Assembly (NCBI GenBank): GCA_003669055.1
Contig: RAYB01000041.1
Location: 1-41,448 of the forward strand
Length of the DNA: 41,448 nt
Source of the DNA: a bacterium 1XD21-70
GTDB taxonomy: Bacteria > Bacillota > Clostridia > Lachnospirales > Lachnospiraceae
Reading direction: 5' to 3'
The notes beneath the pieces are model-generated. The model saw nothing but the letters and a program-made list of their open reading frames with translations. It made no database searches and was not told the origin of the DNA. This document shows positions 8,363 through 17,548 of the stretch, piece by piece. A program made the translations under genes and the position numbers. Numbering within the stretch: position 1 is the stretch's first letter; the number at the start of each line of letters is the position of its first letter.

Positions 8363-10402
8363 TTACTGCCTGACAAATACCAGCAGCAGATAGCCCAATG
8401 TCAGGCACAGCCCGGCAGCAAACAGCATCAGGCCAAAGGAAAAGCTTTCTTCTACCAGGCGCCCGTTCCTTTGGACTGCTTCCCCTATCCCAAGAATCCT
8501 TTTCCCCAGGCGCGCCCCTTTTTCCCTGGCACGCCGGGCAAACACAGGGACAGTCCCATCCGATGTCTTACCATGCCGTGTACTGTCCGCCACCCACGGA
8601 ATCTGGCTGTGGGTAGTCCCCCTCGCCGCCCGAACTACAAAATCCGCCGTCTGGTCCATCGCACGGCATAGCACAGCCGAGGCCTGCAAAAAGGCCGCCA
8701 CCGCAGCCGGAACCAGGTAACGGTCAACAAAACCGCAGACTGCCCCGCCGATCCCCGGCAGCACCACCTCAAGAAGCGGGCGGTACAAGAGCCATTCCAG
8801 ATCCAGCCACGAAGGCCAGCGGTCCGGGTAACGCACCCCGGGCTCCCTGGCCCCGTCCCGGTGAAGGTTTCCTTTGCCTCCCGTCAGCAGCCCGCGGACC
8901 ACCACCACATAAAGCAGCACGCCAATCGCGAGGGAAATGAGGCTCCCTTTTAAGTTTGCCAAGGAAAAGTAAGCGACTTTGTGCCCATGGCCTGCCTGCC
9001 CGAAAAAGGCCTGCCCCATATCCGCCAAACGGTCCATGCTCCCATGGGCTGACATCCCCAGAAGAGGCGGCAATAGGGAAGCCGACACCAACGCCGCGCT
9101 GCTGGGAACTTTCATATAGTTCCCCGACATGGCATCAAATTCCGCCTGCCTGGTGGGATGGCGCTCCACAAACAGGGCAAAGAACAGTTTTGCCATATAG
9201 GCCGCCGTCATCCCGCCGCTGATTAAAAACACCCACTCCGCCGCATGCCAGAAAGCAGGGAAGGCAGCCACTGCCGCATACTCGGCGATGCCCTCATGGA
9301 GCAGCGTCTTGCTCACGTACCCGCTCCAAAGAGGCACCCCGCCAAGCCCCAGCGCCCCCATCAAAAAGCAAAACAGCAAGAGCGGCTTCCGTCTCCCGAA
9401 CCCCCGGATCTCGTTTAAGTCCAGCTGGTGCAGGTTCATAAACACCACTGCCGCGCACAGGAACAATACCAGCTTAAACAGGGAATGGTTCACCATGTGT
9501 AGCATGGCTCCCCGCACGGCCAGGCCTCCGTCCTCCCCTGCCACACGCAAAAGGCCACCCACCCCGATCCCGGTGACAATAAACCCGATCTGGGAGACCG
9601 ACGAACATGCCAGGGTGCGTTTTAAGTTCACCGAGAACAAGGCGAGCAGTGCCCCCACAAACATCGTGGCAAGCCCTAGCAGCGCCATCCCCGTCCCCCA
9701 AAAAGGATCCTCGCGGAACATCCCGCAGGAAACCACGATCATGCCGAACACACCAGCCTTCGTAAGGATCCCGGAGAGCAGGGCGCTGGCCGGTGCCGGT
9801 GCCACCGGGTGCGCCTTCGGCAGCCAGATGTGAAGCGGGAAGCAGCCCGCCTTGGCGCCGAAACCAAACAGCAAAAGTCCGCCTGCCACGTACAGCTGTT
9901 TTTTCGGCGAACCAAGGGCACAGGCCATCCCTGCCCCGCCCTGCAGGCTTTTGCTCCCCGCTAGGATCCCCTCTGCCACCTCTGCCACCCGGCCGAAGGC
10001 AAGGCTCCCGCACAAGTCCTGCAGCAAAAACAGCCCCATCAGCATCACCATGCCGCCGGTCACTGCTACTGCCAGGTAGGTCTCTGCCGCCCTCAGGCTC
10101 TCTTTCCTCTCGTCAAAGGCCACCCACACATAGGAAGTAAAAGACATGGCCTCAAAAAAAACAAAAGTAGTCATAAAATCTGCCGACAGAAACACCCCCG
10201 CCGTAGCCAAGAACGTCGCCCAGAAAAACAGATAATACCTCTTCCTCTTCGCGTAGTGCGCCATATATTCCAGGGAGAAAACACCGCTGGCCCCCCACAT
10301 CAATACGGCAACCGCCAAATAAACCAGCCGGAACCCGTCAACCTCAAAATACAACCCCTGCCCGCACAGGCCGGGGACTGCCAGGCTTCTCACTGCCACC
10401 AT
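8363..10402 (-). CDS. Mrp/NuoL-type proton-translocating antiporter subunit (fourth copy)
   Basis: A 679-aa polytopic protein of the NuoL/MrpA-N/HyfB type and the last gene of the antiporter operon. It keeps the ion-path residues of the family: the glutamate in VFFEAMSFTSY, the lysine in GFGAKAGCFPLHIWLP and the second lysine in SGILTKAGVFGM. The C-terminal part is longer than in MrpD proteins, with a hydrophilic stretch rich in Arg and a final helix near 655-675. This resembles the lateral extension of NuoL-like subunits. It overlaps the preceding antiporter-like gene by 13 bp. It could be called a hydrogenase-4 or complex I subunit, but no redox subunit is present in the window. Confidence 0.85.
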   Translation of the reverse strand: MVAVRSLAVPGLCGQGLYFEVDGFRLVYLAVAVLMWGASGVFSLEYMAHYAKRKRYYLFFWATFLATAGVFLSADFMTTFVFFEAMSFTSYVWVAFDERKESLRAAETYLAVAVTGGMVMLMGLFLLQDLCGSLAFGRVAEVAEGILAGSKSLQGGAGMACALGSPKKQLYVAGGLLLFGFGAKAGCFPLHIWLPKAHPVAPAPASALLSGILTKAGVFGMIVVSCGMFREDPFWGTGMALLGLATMFVGALLALFSVNLKRTLACSSVSQIGFIVTGIGVGGLLRVAGEDGGLAVRGAMLHMVNHSLFKLVLFLCAAVVFMNLHQLDLNEIRGFGRRKPLLLFCFLMGALGLGGVPLWSGYVSKTLLHEGIAEYAAVAAFPAFWHAAEWVFLISGGMTAAYMAKLFFALFVERHPTRQAEFDAMSGNYMKVPSSAALVSASLLPPLLGMSAHGSMDRLADMGQAFFGQAGHGHKVAYFSLANLKGSLISLAIGVLLYVVVVRGLLTGGKGNLHRDGAREPGVRYPDRWPSWLDLEWLLYRPLLEVVLPGIGGAVCGFVDRYLVPAAVAAFLQASAVLCRAMDQTADFVVRAARGTTHSQIPWVADSTRHGKTSDGTVPVFARRAREKGARLGKRILGIGEAVQRNGRLVEESFSFGLMLFAAGLCLTLGYLLLVFVRQ

Positions 10403-11946
10403 CCCGCCTCACCCCCAATCTCTGCCAACAGCCTCATAAGCGGGGCAGAATGCACCCCCAAAAAGAAAATCACAGCCGCAAAGACAAGCAGCGGCACCAG
10501 CATCATCCAGCCGGGATCCCGGTACCCGCCGGGCTTCCCTTCCGGAGAGGGAGCCTCCCCCAAACGGCAGGCCTCCCCACATTCCAGCCGCGGAAAATAC
10601 GCACGCACCAACACCGTCAGCATATAAATCCCTGTCATCAGCGCCGAGTACAGGATCACTGCCACCCCCGCGCAGGCGAGCCCGCCGATGGCCAAAACCT
10701 CCTGCCCGCCGCAGGCAAACGCCGCCCGCACCAGGTTCCATTTGCTGATAAAACCGCCAAATAAGGGGATCCCCATCAGGGAAAAGCTTGCCACAGCCAG
10801 GCAGCCAAACGTCACCGGCAGCCTATGCCCCAAGCCGTCCAGTTCATAGACCTGTGTCTTGCCTGTCTGGTGCATCACCGCGCCCGCACAGAAAAACGAA
10901 CAGATTTTCATAAAGGCGTGGACTACCAGGTGGCTCAGCGCGGCTGCCAGCCCCAGCGGGCTCATGGTTGCCGCCCCGAACAGGATATAGGACAGGTTGC
11001 TGATTGTGGAGTAGGCCAGCCTGCGTTTCCAGTGGATTTCCCGCACTGCCATCGTCGAGCCAAAGACAATCGTGGCCAGCGCGGCAGCCATTACCACCCA
11101 CTGCGCCCAACTCCCCCTTAAGAAGCCCATGCCATAGCTGAAATACGTAAAACGGAGAATGGCAAAGGCTCCCGATTTCACCACTGCCACTGCATGCAGG
11201 AGGGCTGTCACCGGCGTCGGAGCCACCGTGGCCCGGGGCAGCCAGCCATGCAGGGGAAAAAGCGCCGCCTTGACCCCAAAGCCAAAGAATGCCAGCACAT
11301 AAACAAACAGCAGCAAATTTTTCTGCTCCGCGGCTGCCTGGCCAAGCACGCCTCCCGGCACAAATTCCGTATTCCCGGTAGTAGAAAAACTCAGCACAAA
11401 GACCAGCCCGATAAAGGCAAACGCCGCGCCGCCGATGGAATAGTACAGATACCTGCGGCTGGCTCTTTTTGCCTCCTTCGTCATGGGGAACAGCACCAGG
11501 GGAAAGGTCACCAAAGTCAGCATTTCATAGCAGAGGTACATGGTCACCAGGTTCCCCGCCAGGGCGATCCCTGCCGTCACCCCGTAGGTCATGGCATAGT
11601 AGGCAAAAAACATCCTTTTACGTTCTTCGTTCCTCATATATTCCAGCGCATACAGAGTCGCAAGCGGCCACAAAAATGCAATCAGCCCTGCAAACATGCC
11701 TCCCATCGGATCCAGCTTAAAACGCACCGTCAGATTCCCAAACAGGCGGAACAGGACAAGGTTTGCCCCCATCCGGTGCCGCAAAAGCCAAAAAATCACT
11801 AAGCTGTTGGCCAGCACCAGCCCCTCTGCCACACACGCCAGGCTCCGGCCGTCCCTCTCCTTTCCGGCCTTGAAGTGCACGATAAGCATTGCCGCTCCCC
11901 CGGCGATCGGAAGCAGAACCGGCACTGCCAGAAGCAATCCATTCAT
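10390..11946 (-). CDS. Mrp/NuoM-type antiporter subunit (third copy)
   Basis: A membrane protein of about 518 aa with 14 or so helices, homologous to MrpD and NuoM. The start chosen is MNGLLLAVPVLLP, which has GGAGG seven bases upstream; an in-frame extension to 11979 overlaps the previous gene. Family residues are kept: the glutamate in YLCYEMLTLVTFPLVL, the lysine in FGFGVKAALFPLHGWLP, and a lysine in the later ALLHAVAVVKSGAFAI segment. It lies 13 bp after the preceding subunit gene and overlaps the following one, consistent with one polycistronic message and one membrane complex. Confidence 0.86.
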   Translation of the reverse strand: MNGLLLAVPVLLPIAGGAAMLIVHFKAGKERDGRSLACVAEGLVLANSLVIFWLLRHRMGANLVLFRLFGNLTVRFKLDPMGGMFAGLIAFLWPLATLYALEYMRNEERKRMFFAYYAMTYGVTAGIALAGNLVTMYLCYEMLTLVTFPLVLFPMTKEAKRASRRYLYYSIGGAAFAFIGLVFVLSFSTTGNTEFVPGGVLGQAAAEQKNLLLFVYVLAFFGFGVKAALFPLHGWLPRATVAPTPVTALLHAVAVVKSGAFAILRFTYFSYGMGFLRGSWAQWVVMAAALATIVFGSTMAVREIHWKRRLAYSTISNLSYILFGAATMSPLGLAAALSHLVVHAFMKICSFFCAGAVMHQTGKTQVYELDGLGHRLPVTFGCLAVASFSLMGIPLFGGFISKWNLVRAAFACGGQEVLAIGGLACAGVAVILYSALMTGIYMLTVLVRAYFPRLECGEACRLGEAPSPEGKPGGYRDPGWMMLVPLLVFAAVIFFLGVHSAPLMRLLAEIGGEAGWWQ

Positions 11947-11959
11947 AACCATCCCTCCG

Positions 11960-13477
11960 TCACAACACTCCGGACGCAATCTTTTCCAGCATTGCTATCA
12001 GGGCACCGGGGAAGCAGCCAAACCACAATGCCCCCAATGCCAGGACGAACACCGGCGCCGTCATCCAGGCAGAAACCTTTATTTTTCCCGGCCGCCCCTC
12101 CAAAACCTCCGCTGTCTCTTCTCCCTCTTCTTTCTGCCTTGCCTCCGCCCCCGGGAAAAACCCCTGGATCGTCAGCGGCAGCAAATACCCGGCTGTCAAG
12201 AGAGCGCTCACCAAAAGCACCACCGGCCCCAGCCACGCCCAGGCGCCTGTGCCTGAAGCCAGCGCCCCCAGGCACAGATACCATTTGCTGATAAACCCGC
12301 TCAGCGGAGGGATCCCGACCAACGCCAGGGATGCCGCCGTATAACAGCCCAGCAGCAGCGGCATCCTCTCCCCCAGCCCCCGCATCTGCGCCACCCTTGT
12401 GCTTCCGGTGGCCACAATGACCGCACCGGCACACAAAAACAGGGCGTTTTTGATCAGGGAGTGGAAGACAACATGCGCCAATGCACCCACAAATGCCTGC
12501 GGCTGCAGCATGCTAAGCCCGAACAAAACATAGGATACCTGGCTGACCGTGGAGTACGCCAGCCGCTTTTTCAGCACAGGCTCCTTATAAGCCAGCATTG
12601 ACCCCATGAACACCGTCAGCAGCGTCAGCAGGATCCAGACGTGCTGCACCCAGGTTCCCCGCAGCGCCTGGGGACCCACCACATAGTAAACCACCCGCAG
12701 CACTGCCAATACTCCTGATTTTGTGATCACGCCTGAGAGTACCGCGCTGGCCGGTGCCGGAGCCACCGGATGTGCCGTGGGAAGCCAGCCATGGAGCGGG
12801 AACATCCCCGCCTTGGCGCCAAAACCTGCCAGGATGCAAAAAACCGCCGCCAAAAACAGCCCTTCCTGCCCCGGTGCCCCGGCCATCACGCCCCCCGGCG
12901 TAAATGCCTGGCTCCCGCAGGCCTCAAGCAGGAAAAAAATCCCGAACAATGCCAGGAATGCACCTGCCACCGAATAGAACAAGTATTTAAGGCCTGCTGC
13001 CACTGCCTCCTTCGTCCGCTCATGCAGCACCAACGGCAGAGATGTCAGGGTCATCAATTCATAAAAGATATACATGGTGACCAGGTTTGCCGAAAAATCA
13101 AGCCCCACTAAAACCCCCAGCACAATCAGGTAAAAACCAAAAAAACGGCGTTCTTCCTGCTCGTGCTTCATATAAGAAACCGAGTATATCCCCACCAGCA
13201 GCCAGACCGCCGCCGTCAGAAACGCAAACAGGCAGCTTACGCCGTCCACAGCCAAAAGCAGCGGCACCCCCTTTGCCAGCTGCCACAAAAGCAGGCGCCC
13301 GCCGCCCGCCAGCGCCAGAAGCACAAGCACTGCCTCCAAAAGCAGGGTGCCAAGCACCGCCGCCATCAGCCGCTTCCGGCTCTGCCAAAACCCCTTGTGC
13401 AAAAGGACGGCAATCCCCGCTGCCACAGGCAATACCACCGGGAATAACAAGCTTACGTTCCCTTCCATCACATCCAT
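11960..13477 (-). CDS. Mrp/NuoN-type antiporter subunit (second copy)
   Basis: An antiporter-like subunit of about 505 aa. The start is set at MDVMEGNVSLLFP behind AAAGGAG; the ORF is open up to 13528 and would then overlap mrpD slightly. It shows YIFYELMTLTSLPLVL (conserved glutamate), FGAKAGMFPLHGWLPTAHPV (lysine and histidine of the proton path) and SGVITKSGVLAV (second lysine). It resembles the mrpD product and the third copy, suggesting expansion by duplication. An acidic linker (about residues 440-465) precedes the last helix. Confidence 0.86.
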   Translation of the reverse strand: MDVMEGNVSLLFPVVLPVAAGIAVLLHKGFWQSRKRLMAAVLGTLLLEAVLVLLALAGGGRLLLWQLAKGVPLLLAVDGVSCLFAFLTAAVWLLVGIYSVSYMKHEQEERRFFGFYLIVLGVLVGLDFSANLVTMYIFYELMTLTSLPLVLHERTKEAVAAGLKYLFYSVAGAFLALFGIFFLLEACGSQAFTPGGVMAGAPGQEGLFLAAVFCILAGFGAKAGMFPLHGWLPTAHPVAPAPASAVLSGVITKSGVLAVLRVVYYVVGPQALRGTWVQHVWILLTLLTVFMGSMLAYKEPVLKKRLAYSTVSQVSYVLFGLSMLQPQAFVGALAHVVFHSLIKNALFLCAGAVIVATGSTRVAQMRGLGERMPLLLGCYTAASLALVGIPPLSGFISKWYLCLGALASGTGAWAWLGPVVLLVSALLTAGYLLPLTIQGFFPGAEARQKEEGEETAEVLEGRPGKIKVSAWMTAPVFVLALGALWFGCFPGALIAMLEKIASGVL

Positions 13478-13520
13478 GTCTCCGATTCTCCTTTGCTCCG
13501 GTCTCGTCTCATTTGGTATC

Positions 13521-15047
13521 TCAGTCAAACATCGCCAGCCCGCTGCCTATCCATCCCACGATCGGCTGCGAATACAGCCCCAGTACCAGATTCAGCAGAA
13601 TGAAGCAGGAAACTGCCAGATGCAGCTTCCATGCCCCTTTTTTGTCCCCCCATGCTGCCTGTGTTTTTTCCGGCATCACGCTGTCCGCCCCGTCCGGCTT
13701 TGTTGGTATCGTATACAACGTGATTACCAGGCGCAGGAAATATACTGCATTCAGAACCGTGCTGACCGCCAGCGCAATCACCGTCGGCAGCATTTTATGG
13801 GGGCTTTGCAGTGCCGAGGTGGCAAACAGAAGCTTGGAGATAAACCCGGACAGCATCGGGAACCCTACCATGGACAGCGCACCGACTGCAAAGCCGATCC
13901 CGGCTAAGGGATTCCGGTATCCTGCCCCCTGCAGGCTCCTAAAATCTTTCCTGTCCCCGGAAACCTCATAAAGCCCCACTGCACTGATAAACAAAAGCGC
14001 CTTTGTCGCCGAGTGGGTAAACATATGGAAAACCGCCGCCACCATCCCTGCCTGGGTTCCCAGGCCGATCCCCATATAGATATATCCGATCTGCGCCACC
14101 GAAGAATACGCAATCATCCTCCTGGTATCCTTTTCCAGGATTGCATGTACCGACCCCATCAGCATCCCCATAAGGCCGAACACAAACAGCACATTCACGA
14201 TCTCACTGGCAATGACATTTTCCCGCCCCAGGACACGGTAAAAAATCTTCACCAGCAGGAAAATATATCCCTTTGAAACCAGCCCTGACAATATCGCGCT
14301 CGCCGTCGGCGTGGCATAGCCGTAGGTGTCAGGGATCCAGTAATGGAACGGGTACAGCCCGCTTTTGATCGCCAGCCCCACGCTGACCACCGCCATGATC
14401 ACCAGCATAGGCACCGCATAAAGGCCGGCTGCCTCGATCGCTGCCACCGCCTCCTTGGCCGGGCTCATCAAGAGATGGCCGGTCACATCATAAAGGAGGC
14501 TCAGCCCGATCAAAAACAGCCCGGAGCCCAGCTGGCTCATAATCATATAACGGATCGCCGCCGACAGGCTGCGCCCTTTTTGCCGGATCATGATCAGCCC
14601 GCATCCGGCAATCGTATTGATTTCCACAAACACATATGCCGTAAACAGGTCGTTGGTGTAGATCAATGCCAGCAGCGAACTAAGCATCAGGTCAGCCATG
14701 ATATAAAAGAGGTTCTGCTTGCCCTTCTCCACATCCACTGCCGTGTGGTCCATGCCGCCCACCACGGCAAAAAACATCACCAGGCCGAACAGCACCGCTG
14801 TCAGCCCCTCCAGCACCCCCGCACGGATCTCATTGCCCCAGGGCGCCGGGAAATGCCCCATCATGTAAGTATAGCTCTGACCGCTCCTGATACAAAAATG
14901 CAGCACTGCCACCGACATCCCCGTAGTCACCAGGATCGCAAACAGGCTTAAATCCCTTGCCCTCTTCCCGTCGAGCACTGAGGATACAATCCCCGAGAAC
15001 ATCGCAATTATGATAGAGAAAAACGGAAAGTTCTGTACCATGCTCAT
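13521..15047 (-). CDS. mrpD: Mrp antiporter subunit D (MrpD/MnhD)
   Basis: A 508-aa polytopic antiporter subunit placed directly after mrpC, the normal MrpD position. The ATG overlaps the mrpC stop by 4 bp and follows AAGGAGGAGG. Conserved features are YVFVEINTIAGCGLIMI, where the family glutamate sits, AIKSGLYPFHYWIPDTYGYA and SGLVSKGYIFLLV with the two path lysines. It is expected to move protons in exchange for Na+ or other cations within the Mrp complex. Of the four antiporter-like proteins here it is the most confidently named. Confidence 0.88.
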   Translation of the reverse strand: MSMVQNFPFFSIIIAMFSGIVSSVLDGKRARDLSLFAILVTTGMSVAVLHFCIRSGQSYTYMMGHFPAPWGNEIRAGVLEGLTAVLFGLVMFFAVVGGMDHTAVDVEKGKQNLFYIMADLMLSSLLALIYTNDLFTAYVFVEINTIAGCGLIMIRQKGRSLSAAIRYMIMSQLGSGLFLIGLSLLYDVTGHLLMSPAKEAVAAIEAAGLYAVPMLVIMAVVSVGLAIKSGLYPFHYWIPDTYGYATPTASAILSGLVSKGYIFLLVKIFYRVLGRENVIASEIVNVLFVFGLMGMLMGSVHAILEKDTRRMIAYSSVAQIGYIYMGIGLGTQAGMVAAVFHMFTHSATKALLFISAVGLYEVSGDRKDFRSLQGAGYRNPLAGIGFAVGALSMVGFPMLSGFISKLLFATSALQSPHKMLPTVIALAVSTVLNAVYFLRLVITLYTIPTKPDGADSVMPEKTQAAWGDKKGAWKLHLAVSCFILLNLVLGLYSQPIVGWIGSGLAMFD

Positions 15048-15421
15048 GTCCGTTCCTCCTCCTTGGCCCGCATCAGGATCTCATCTAAATCCAGCGAGCC
15101 GTACCGCTCATAGAGCCGGATTGTCAGCGCCAGCATCAATGCCGTCGTGCTCACCGAAACCACGATGCCGGTCAGCACCAGGCCGCTGGGAACCGGATTG
15201 ATGTAAGCCGACACATCCTGGATATGGTCCGTCACGATCGGCACCATCCGCCCCTTGATATACCCCTTCACCGCCAGGAACAGATAGACTGCCGTATCCA
15301 TAATATTCATGCCCATGATCTTTTTGATCAGGTTCCGGTGCAGCATCAGCATGGTAAAACCGATCCCGAACAGGATGATAGACACAGTCTCCTCCAAATT
15401 GACGAACAGCAAAATATCCAT
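15044..15421 (-). CDS. mrpC: Mrp antiporter subunit C (MrpC/MnhC, NuoK-like)
   Basis: About 125 aa with three helices, homologous to NuoK. The chosen start MDILLFVNLEE lies just after the stop of the MrpB-type gene, with AGGGGGG at the right spacing. An upstream in-frame ATG at 15451 is inside that gene. The segment IKKIMGMNIMDTAVYLF and the later PSGLVLTGIVVSVSTTALMLALTIRLYERYG pattern are typical. The soluble C-terminus ends in charged residues. It overlaps mrpD by 4 bp. Confidence 0.9.
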   Translation of the reverse strand: MDILLFVNLEETVSIILFGIGFTMLMLHRNLIKKIMGMNIMDTAVYLFLAVKGYIKGRMVPIVTDHIQDVSAYINPVPSGLVLTGIVVSVSTTALMLALTIRLYERYGSLDLDEILMRAKEEERT

Positions 15422-15422
15422 G

Positions 15423-16418
15423 CTACATGCCCCCCTTCCGAAACAATGCATAAAAAGCGTACATGGTGCAGGCCACCACCAGCCCCACGCAGATATTGAG
15501 CGGCAGGATCAGGCCGCTGCTTAATATCGCCCCCGGTGTCCCCAGAGGTATGCCGCTCTCTAAATGGTTTGCTCCTGTGAAAAAGGAATAACTCTTTGCC
15601 AGGCAGTAAAACGTCAGTGCGCTAAGGGTCATCCTGCGGTATACCTTCTCCGTAAAAAAGCGCTCCGTCTTCCCAAAGCCAAATGCATTCAGGTAGAGGA
15701 TCAGCCCTGACCCCAGCACTGCGCCGCCGGAAAAGCCTCCCCCAGGGGAGAGATGCCCGTTTAAGACAATGTATATCCCAAACACCAGGATCAACGGCAC
15801 CAGGATACAGGCACATTTCTGGAGGATGATATCATTCTTGGGCTCAAATATCCGGTCATTGGCCTCCGCCAGGCGCTTTTTCGCCTTCTCGTCCCCCTCC
15901 GCCGCGTCAATCCGCAGAAGAACCAGCACACAGCACGATGCGATGAACAAAACGCAGGATTCCCCGAAGGTGTCAAATGCCCGGTAGTCCAGGATCATCC
16001 CTGTCACGATATTGACCGCCCCGGTCTCCTGGAGCCCCCGCTCGATGTAGCGCGCCGACACCTCATTGTTATCCGGGTTCCCGGCATTCCCAAAGGCCGG
16101 CAGATATGACACGGTCCACAGCAATACAAAGATAATGCTCAGGCACAAAAGCACTGACATCACCTGGTAAAAGCGGCGGAAACAGCGGATGCCGCGGCCA
16201 TTGTAAACCGTCCGGCTTCCTTCGGGGGCAGCAGCCGGTTCGTTGTGCTGCCCCCGAACCTTCTCCTGCTCATGCCTGGCTCCTCTTAAAGGCTTGTCCT
16301 CGCCCCGCCCCGGCACCCGGATCTCCATCCCTTCTGCCAAAAGGTCGGTCTCTCCGTCCACCCATCCCTGAAACCGGCGCCACCAACTGTTTTCATAGTC
16401 ATCTCTCAGCCTGCTCAT
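15423..16418 (-). CDS. MbhE-MbhF (MrpA C-terminal/MrpB) fusion subunit
   Basis: A 331-aa protein joining two normally separate parts of Mrp/Mbh complexes. Residues 1-75 are a hydrophilic extension of unknown role. About 80-190 contains ARYIERGLQETGAVNIV and LDYRAFDTFGE, the signature of MbhE, equivalent to the C-terminal part of MrpA. About 200-331 is MrpB/MnhB, with NGHLSPGGGFSGGAVLGSG and four helices. It overlaps the DUF4040 gene upstream by 20 bp. Together with that gene it supplies the pieces that canonical MrpA carries at its C-terminus. Confidence 0.85.
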   Translation of the reverse strand: MSRLRDDYENSWWRRFQGWVDGETDLLAEGMEIRVPGRGEDKPLRGARHEQEKVRGQHNEPAAAPEGSRTVYNGRGIRCFRRFYQVMSVLLCLSIIFVLLWTVSYLPAFGNAGNPDNNEVSARYIERGLQETGAVNIVTGMILDYRAFDTFGESCVLFIASCCVLVLLRIDAAEGDEKAKKRLAEANDRIFEPKNDIILQKCACILVPLILVFGIYIVLNGHLSPGGGFSGGAVLGSGLILYLNAFGFGKTERFFTEKVYRRMTLSALTFYCLAKSYSFFTGANHLESGIPLGTPGAILSSGLILPLNICVGLVVACTMYAFYALFRKGGM

Positions 16419-16665
16419 GCCGGCCCTCCTTTTGGATCGCCCGTATTTTTTTCAAAGTCACAAAAAACAGGATGCTGGTCACCCCTGCCCCCACCGCCGC
16501 CTCTGTAATCGCCAGGTCCGGGGACTGCAAAAGCACCCAGATCACACACATAATCAAGCTATAAGACATAAAAATCACAATCGAAGTCAGCAGATCCTTC
16601 ATAAATGCCACCGATACCGCACAGACCACCAGGCTCAGCAGCAATATAATCTCAAATATCCTCAT
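16399..16665 (-). CDS. MbhD-like DUF4040 subunit (MrpA C-terminal piece)
   Basis: An 88-aa protein with three helices. The motif LLQSPDLAITEAAVGAGVTS is the hallmark of the DUF4040/MbhD domain, which in standard Mrp operons is fused to the large MrpA protein. Here it stands alone between mrpG and the MbhE-MbhF fusion, the order found in archaeal membrane-bound hydrogenase (Mbh) clusters. It overlaps the downstream gene by 20 bp. Confidence 0.87.
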   Translation of the reverse strand: MRIFEIILLLSLVVCAVSVAFMKDLLTSIVIFMSYSLIMCVIWVLLQSPDLAITEAAVGAGVTSILFFVTLKKIRAIQKEGRHEQAER

Positions 16666-16685
16666 ATTCCCACCCCCTTATTCTC

Positions 16686-17177
16686 CTACGCTTTTGCTTC
16701 CTGCACCTTTGCGGCCTGCCCCTCTGCCTTCTGCACCTTTGCCGCCTGCCCTTCTGCCTTCTGCACCTTTGCCGCCTGCCCCTCTGCCTTCTGCCCTTTT
16801 GCCTCCTGTGCTTTTACCTTCTGCACCCTGGTTTCTTGTTCCCCGGCCTCTAACATCTTGTCCATCACCAGGATTTCGCCCAGGTCCTCATCCGTCATTG
16901 CCTCTAAGCGGCTGATCATATGGCCGGAAACCGGCGACGCAATCCAGAAAAAAGCCACCACCAAAAACAATTTCAGCGCATCCAGGGAAAATCCCCGAAA
17001 GACCATCAGCCCCAGCATCACAAATAAGATCCCCAGGGTATCCCCCATCGCCGCCGCATGCATCCGGTTAAGCGCCCGGCGGAACCGGTTCACCCCAAAC
17101 ACCGCCAGCACCTCAAAGACCAGGCCTAAAAGAAGCAGGCCTGCTGCCGCCACAAAACGCATCCATGCCAATACCAT
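16686..17177 (-). CDS. mrpG: Mrp antiporter subunit G with repetitive C-terminal tail
   Basis: A 163-aa protein. Residues 1-110 form a normal MrpG/MnhG: three helices with NRFRRALNRMHAAAMGDTLG, the conserved cytoplasmic loop. The family usually ends near residue 110-120. Here about 45 further residues form a tail of Lys, Ala, Gln, Glu and Gly built on a ten-residue unit (KAEGQAAKVQ), encoded by 30-bp DNA repeats. The tail should be cytoplasmic and disordered or helical. Start ATG and mrpF stop share one base (TGATG). Confidence 0.88.
   Translation of the reverse strand: MVLAWMRFVAAAGLLLLGLVFEVLAVFGVNRFRRALNRMHAAAMGDTLGILFVMLGLMVFRGFSLDALKLFLVVAFFWIASPVSGHMISRLEAMTDEDLGEILVMDKMLEAGEQETRVQKVKAQEAKGQKAEGQAAKVQKAEGQAAKVQKAEGQAAKVQEAKA
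16694..16830. repeat. 30-bp in-frame tandem repeat in mrpG
   Basis: Units at 16711-16740, 16741-16770 and 16771-16800 are almost identical. A degenerate unit lies at 16801-16830 and a partial one at about 16695-16710. The period is a multiple of three, so copy-number change would lengthen or shorten the tail without a frameshift. Confidence 0.92.
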
Positions 17178-17548
17178 CAGGGCACCTCCACATCCTTCTC
17201 GTTTTTCTGGCTCTGCCGCTTCAAATTGTCCTCGACAGCCCCCAGATCCGCCTTCAGCTGCTTCCTCTGCAGATACACGCCCGTGTATACCTTACAGAGC
17301 ACCACAACCCCCAAAAAGCTGACCATGGCATAAAGCAGGCAGATATCCACCAGGTAATTCTCATCCAGGTATACGGACAGAATCCCAATCAGCATGATAA
17401 TCATGGTTCCCACCATATTGACCGCAATAATCCGGTCCGCAATCCTCGGCCCTAACACCGACCGGACTATCGTAACGATAATCAGCACCGCCAGCACCAG
17501 CATCGACCCTACCAGCAGGCCGCTGCCAAGCATATTCAAAATCCCCAT
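17177..17548 (-). CDS. mrpF: Mrp antiporter subunit F
   Basis: About 123 aa. The start MGILNMLGSGLLVG lies within the end of mrpE with a GGAGGAAAAGGAA region upstream; an in-frame extension to 17632 is glycine-rich and reads through mrpE sequence, so it was rejected. Three helices and the family segment VLGPRIADRIIAVNMVGTM are seen. The cytoplasmic tail of about 35 residues is charged and longer than usual. It overlaps mrpE by 13 bp and mrpG by 1 bp. Confidence 0.88.
   Translation of the reverse strand: MGILNMLGSGLLVGSMLVLAVLIIVTIVRSVLGPRIADRIIAVNMVGTMIIMLIGILSVYLDENYLVDICLLYAMVSFLGVVVLCKVYTGVYLQRKQLKADLGAVEDNLKRQSQKNEKDVEVP

Noticed and set aside
13087-13971. Plus-strand ORF of 294 aa
   Set aside because: Antisense to two antiporter subunit genes; low-complexity Pro/Ala/Ser content.
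16694-16830. CRISPR array
   Set aside because: The 30-bp units are contiguous without spacers and lie within the mrpG frame. No repeat-spacer array was seen anywhere in the window.
16417-17322. Plus-strand ORF of 301 aa with CTFAACPSAF repeats
   Set aside because: The repeats are the reverse complement of the mrpG tandem repeat; the coding sense is minus, as shown by the MrpG domain upstream of it.
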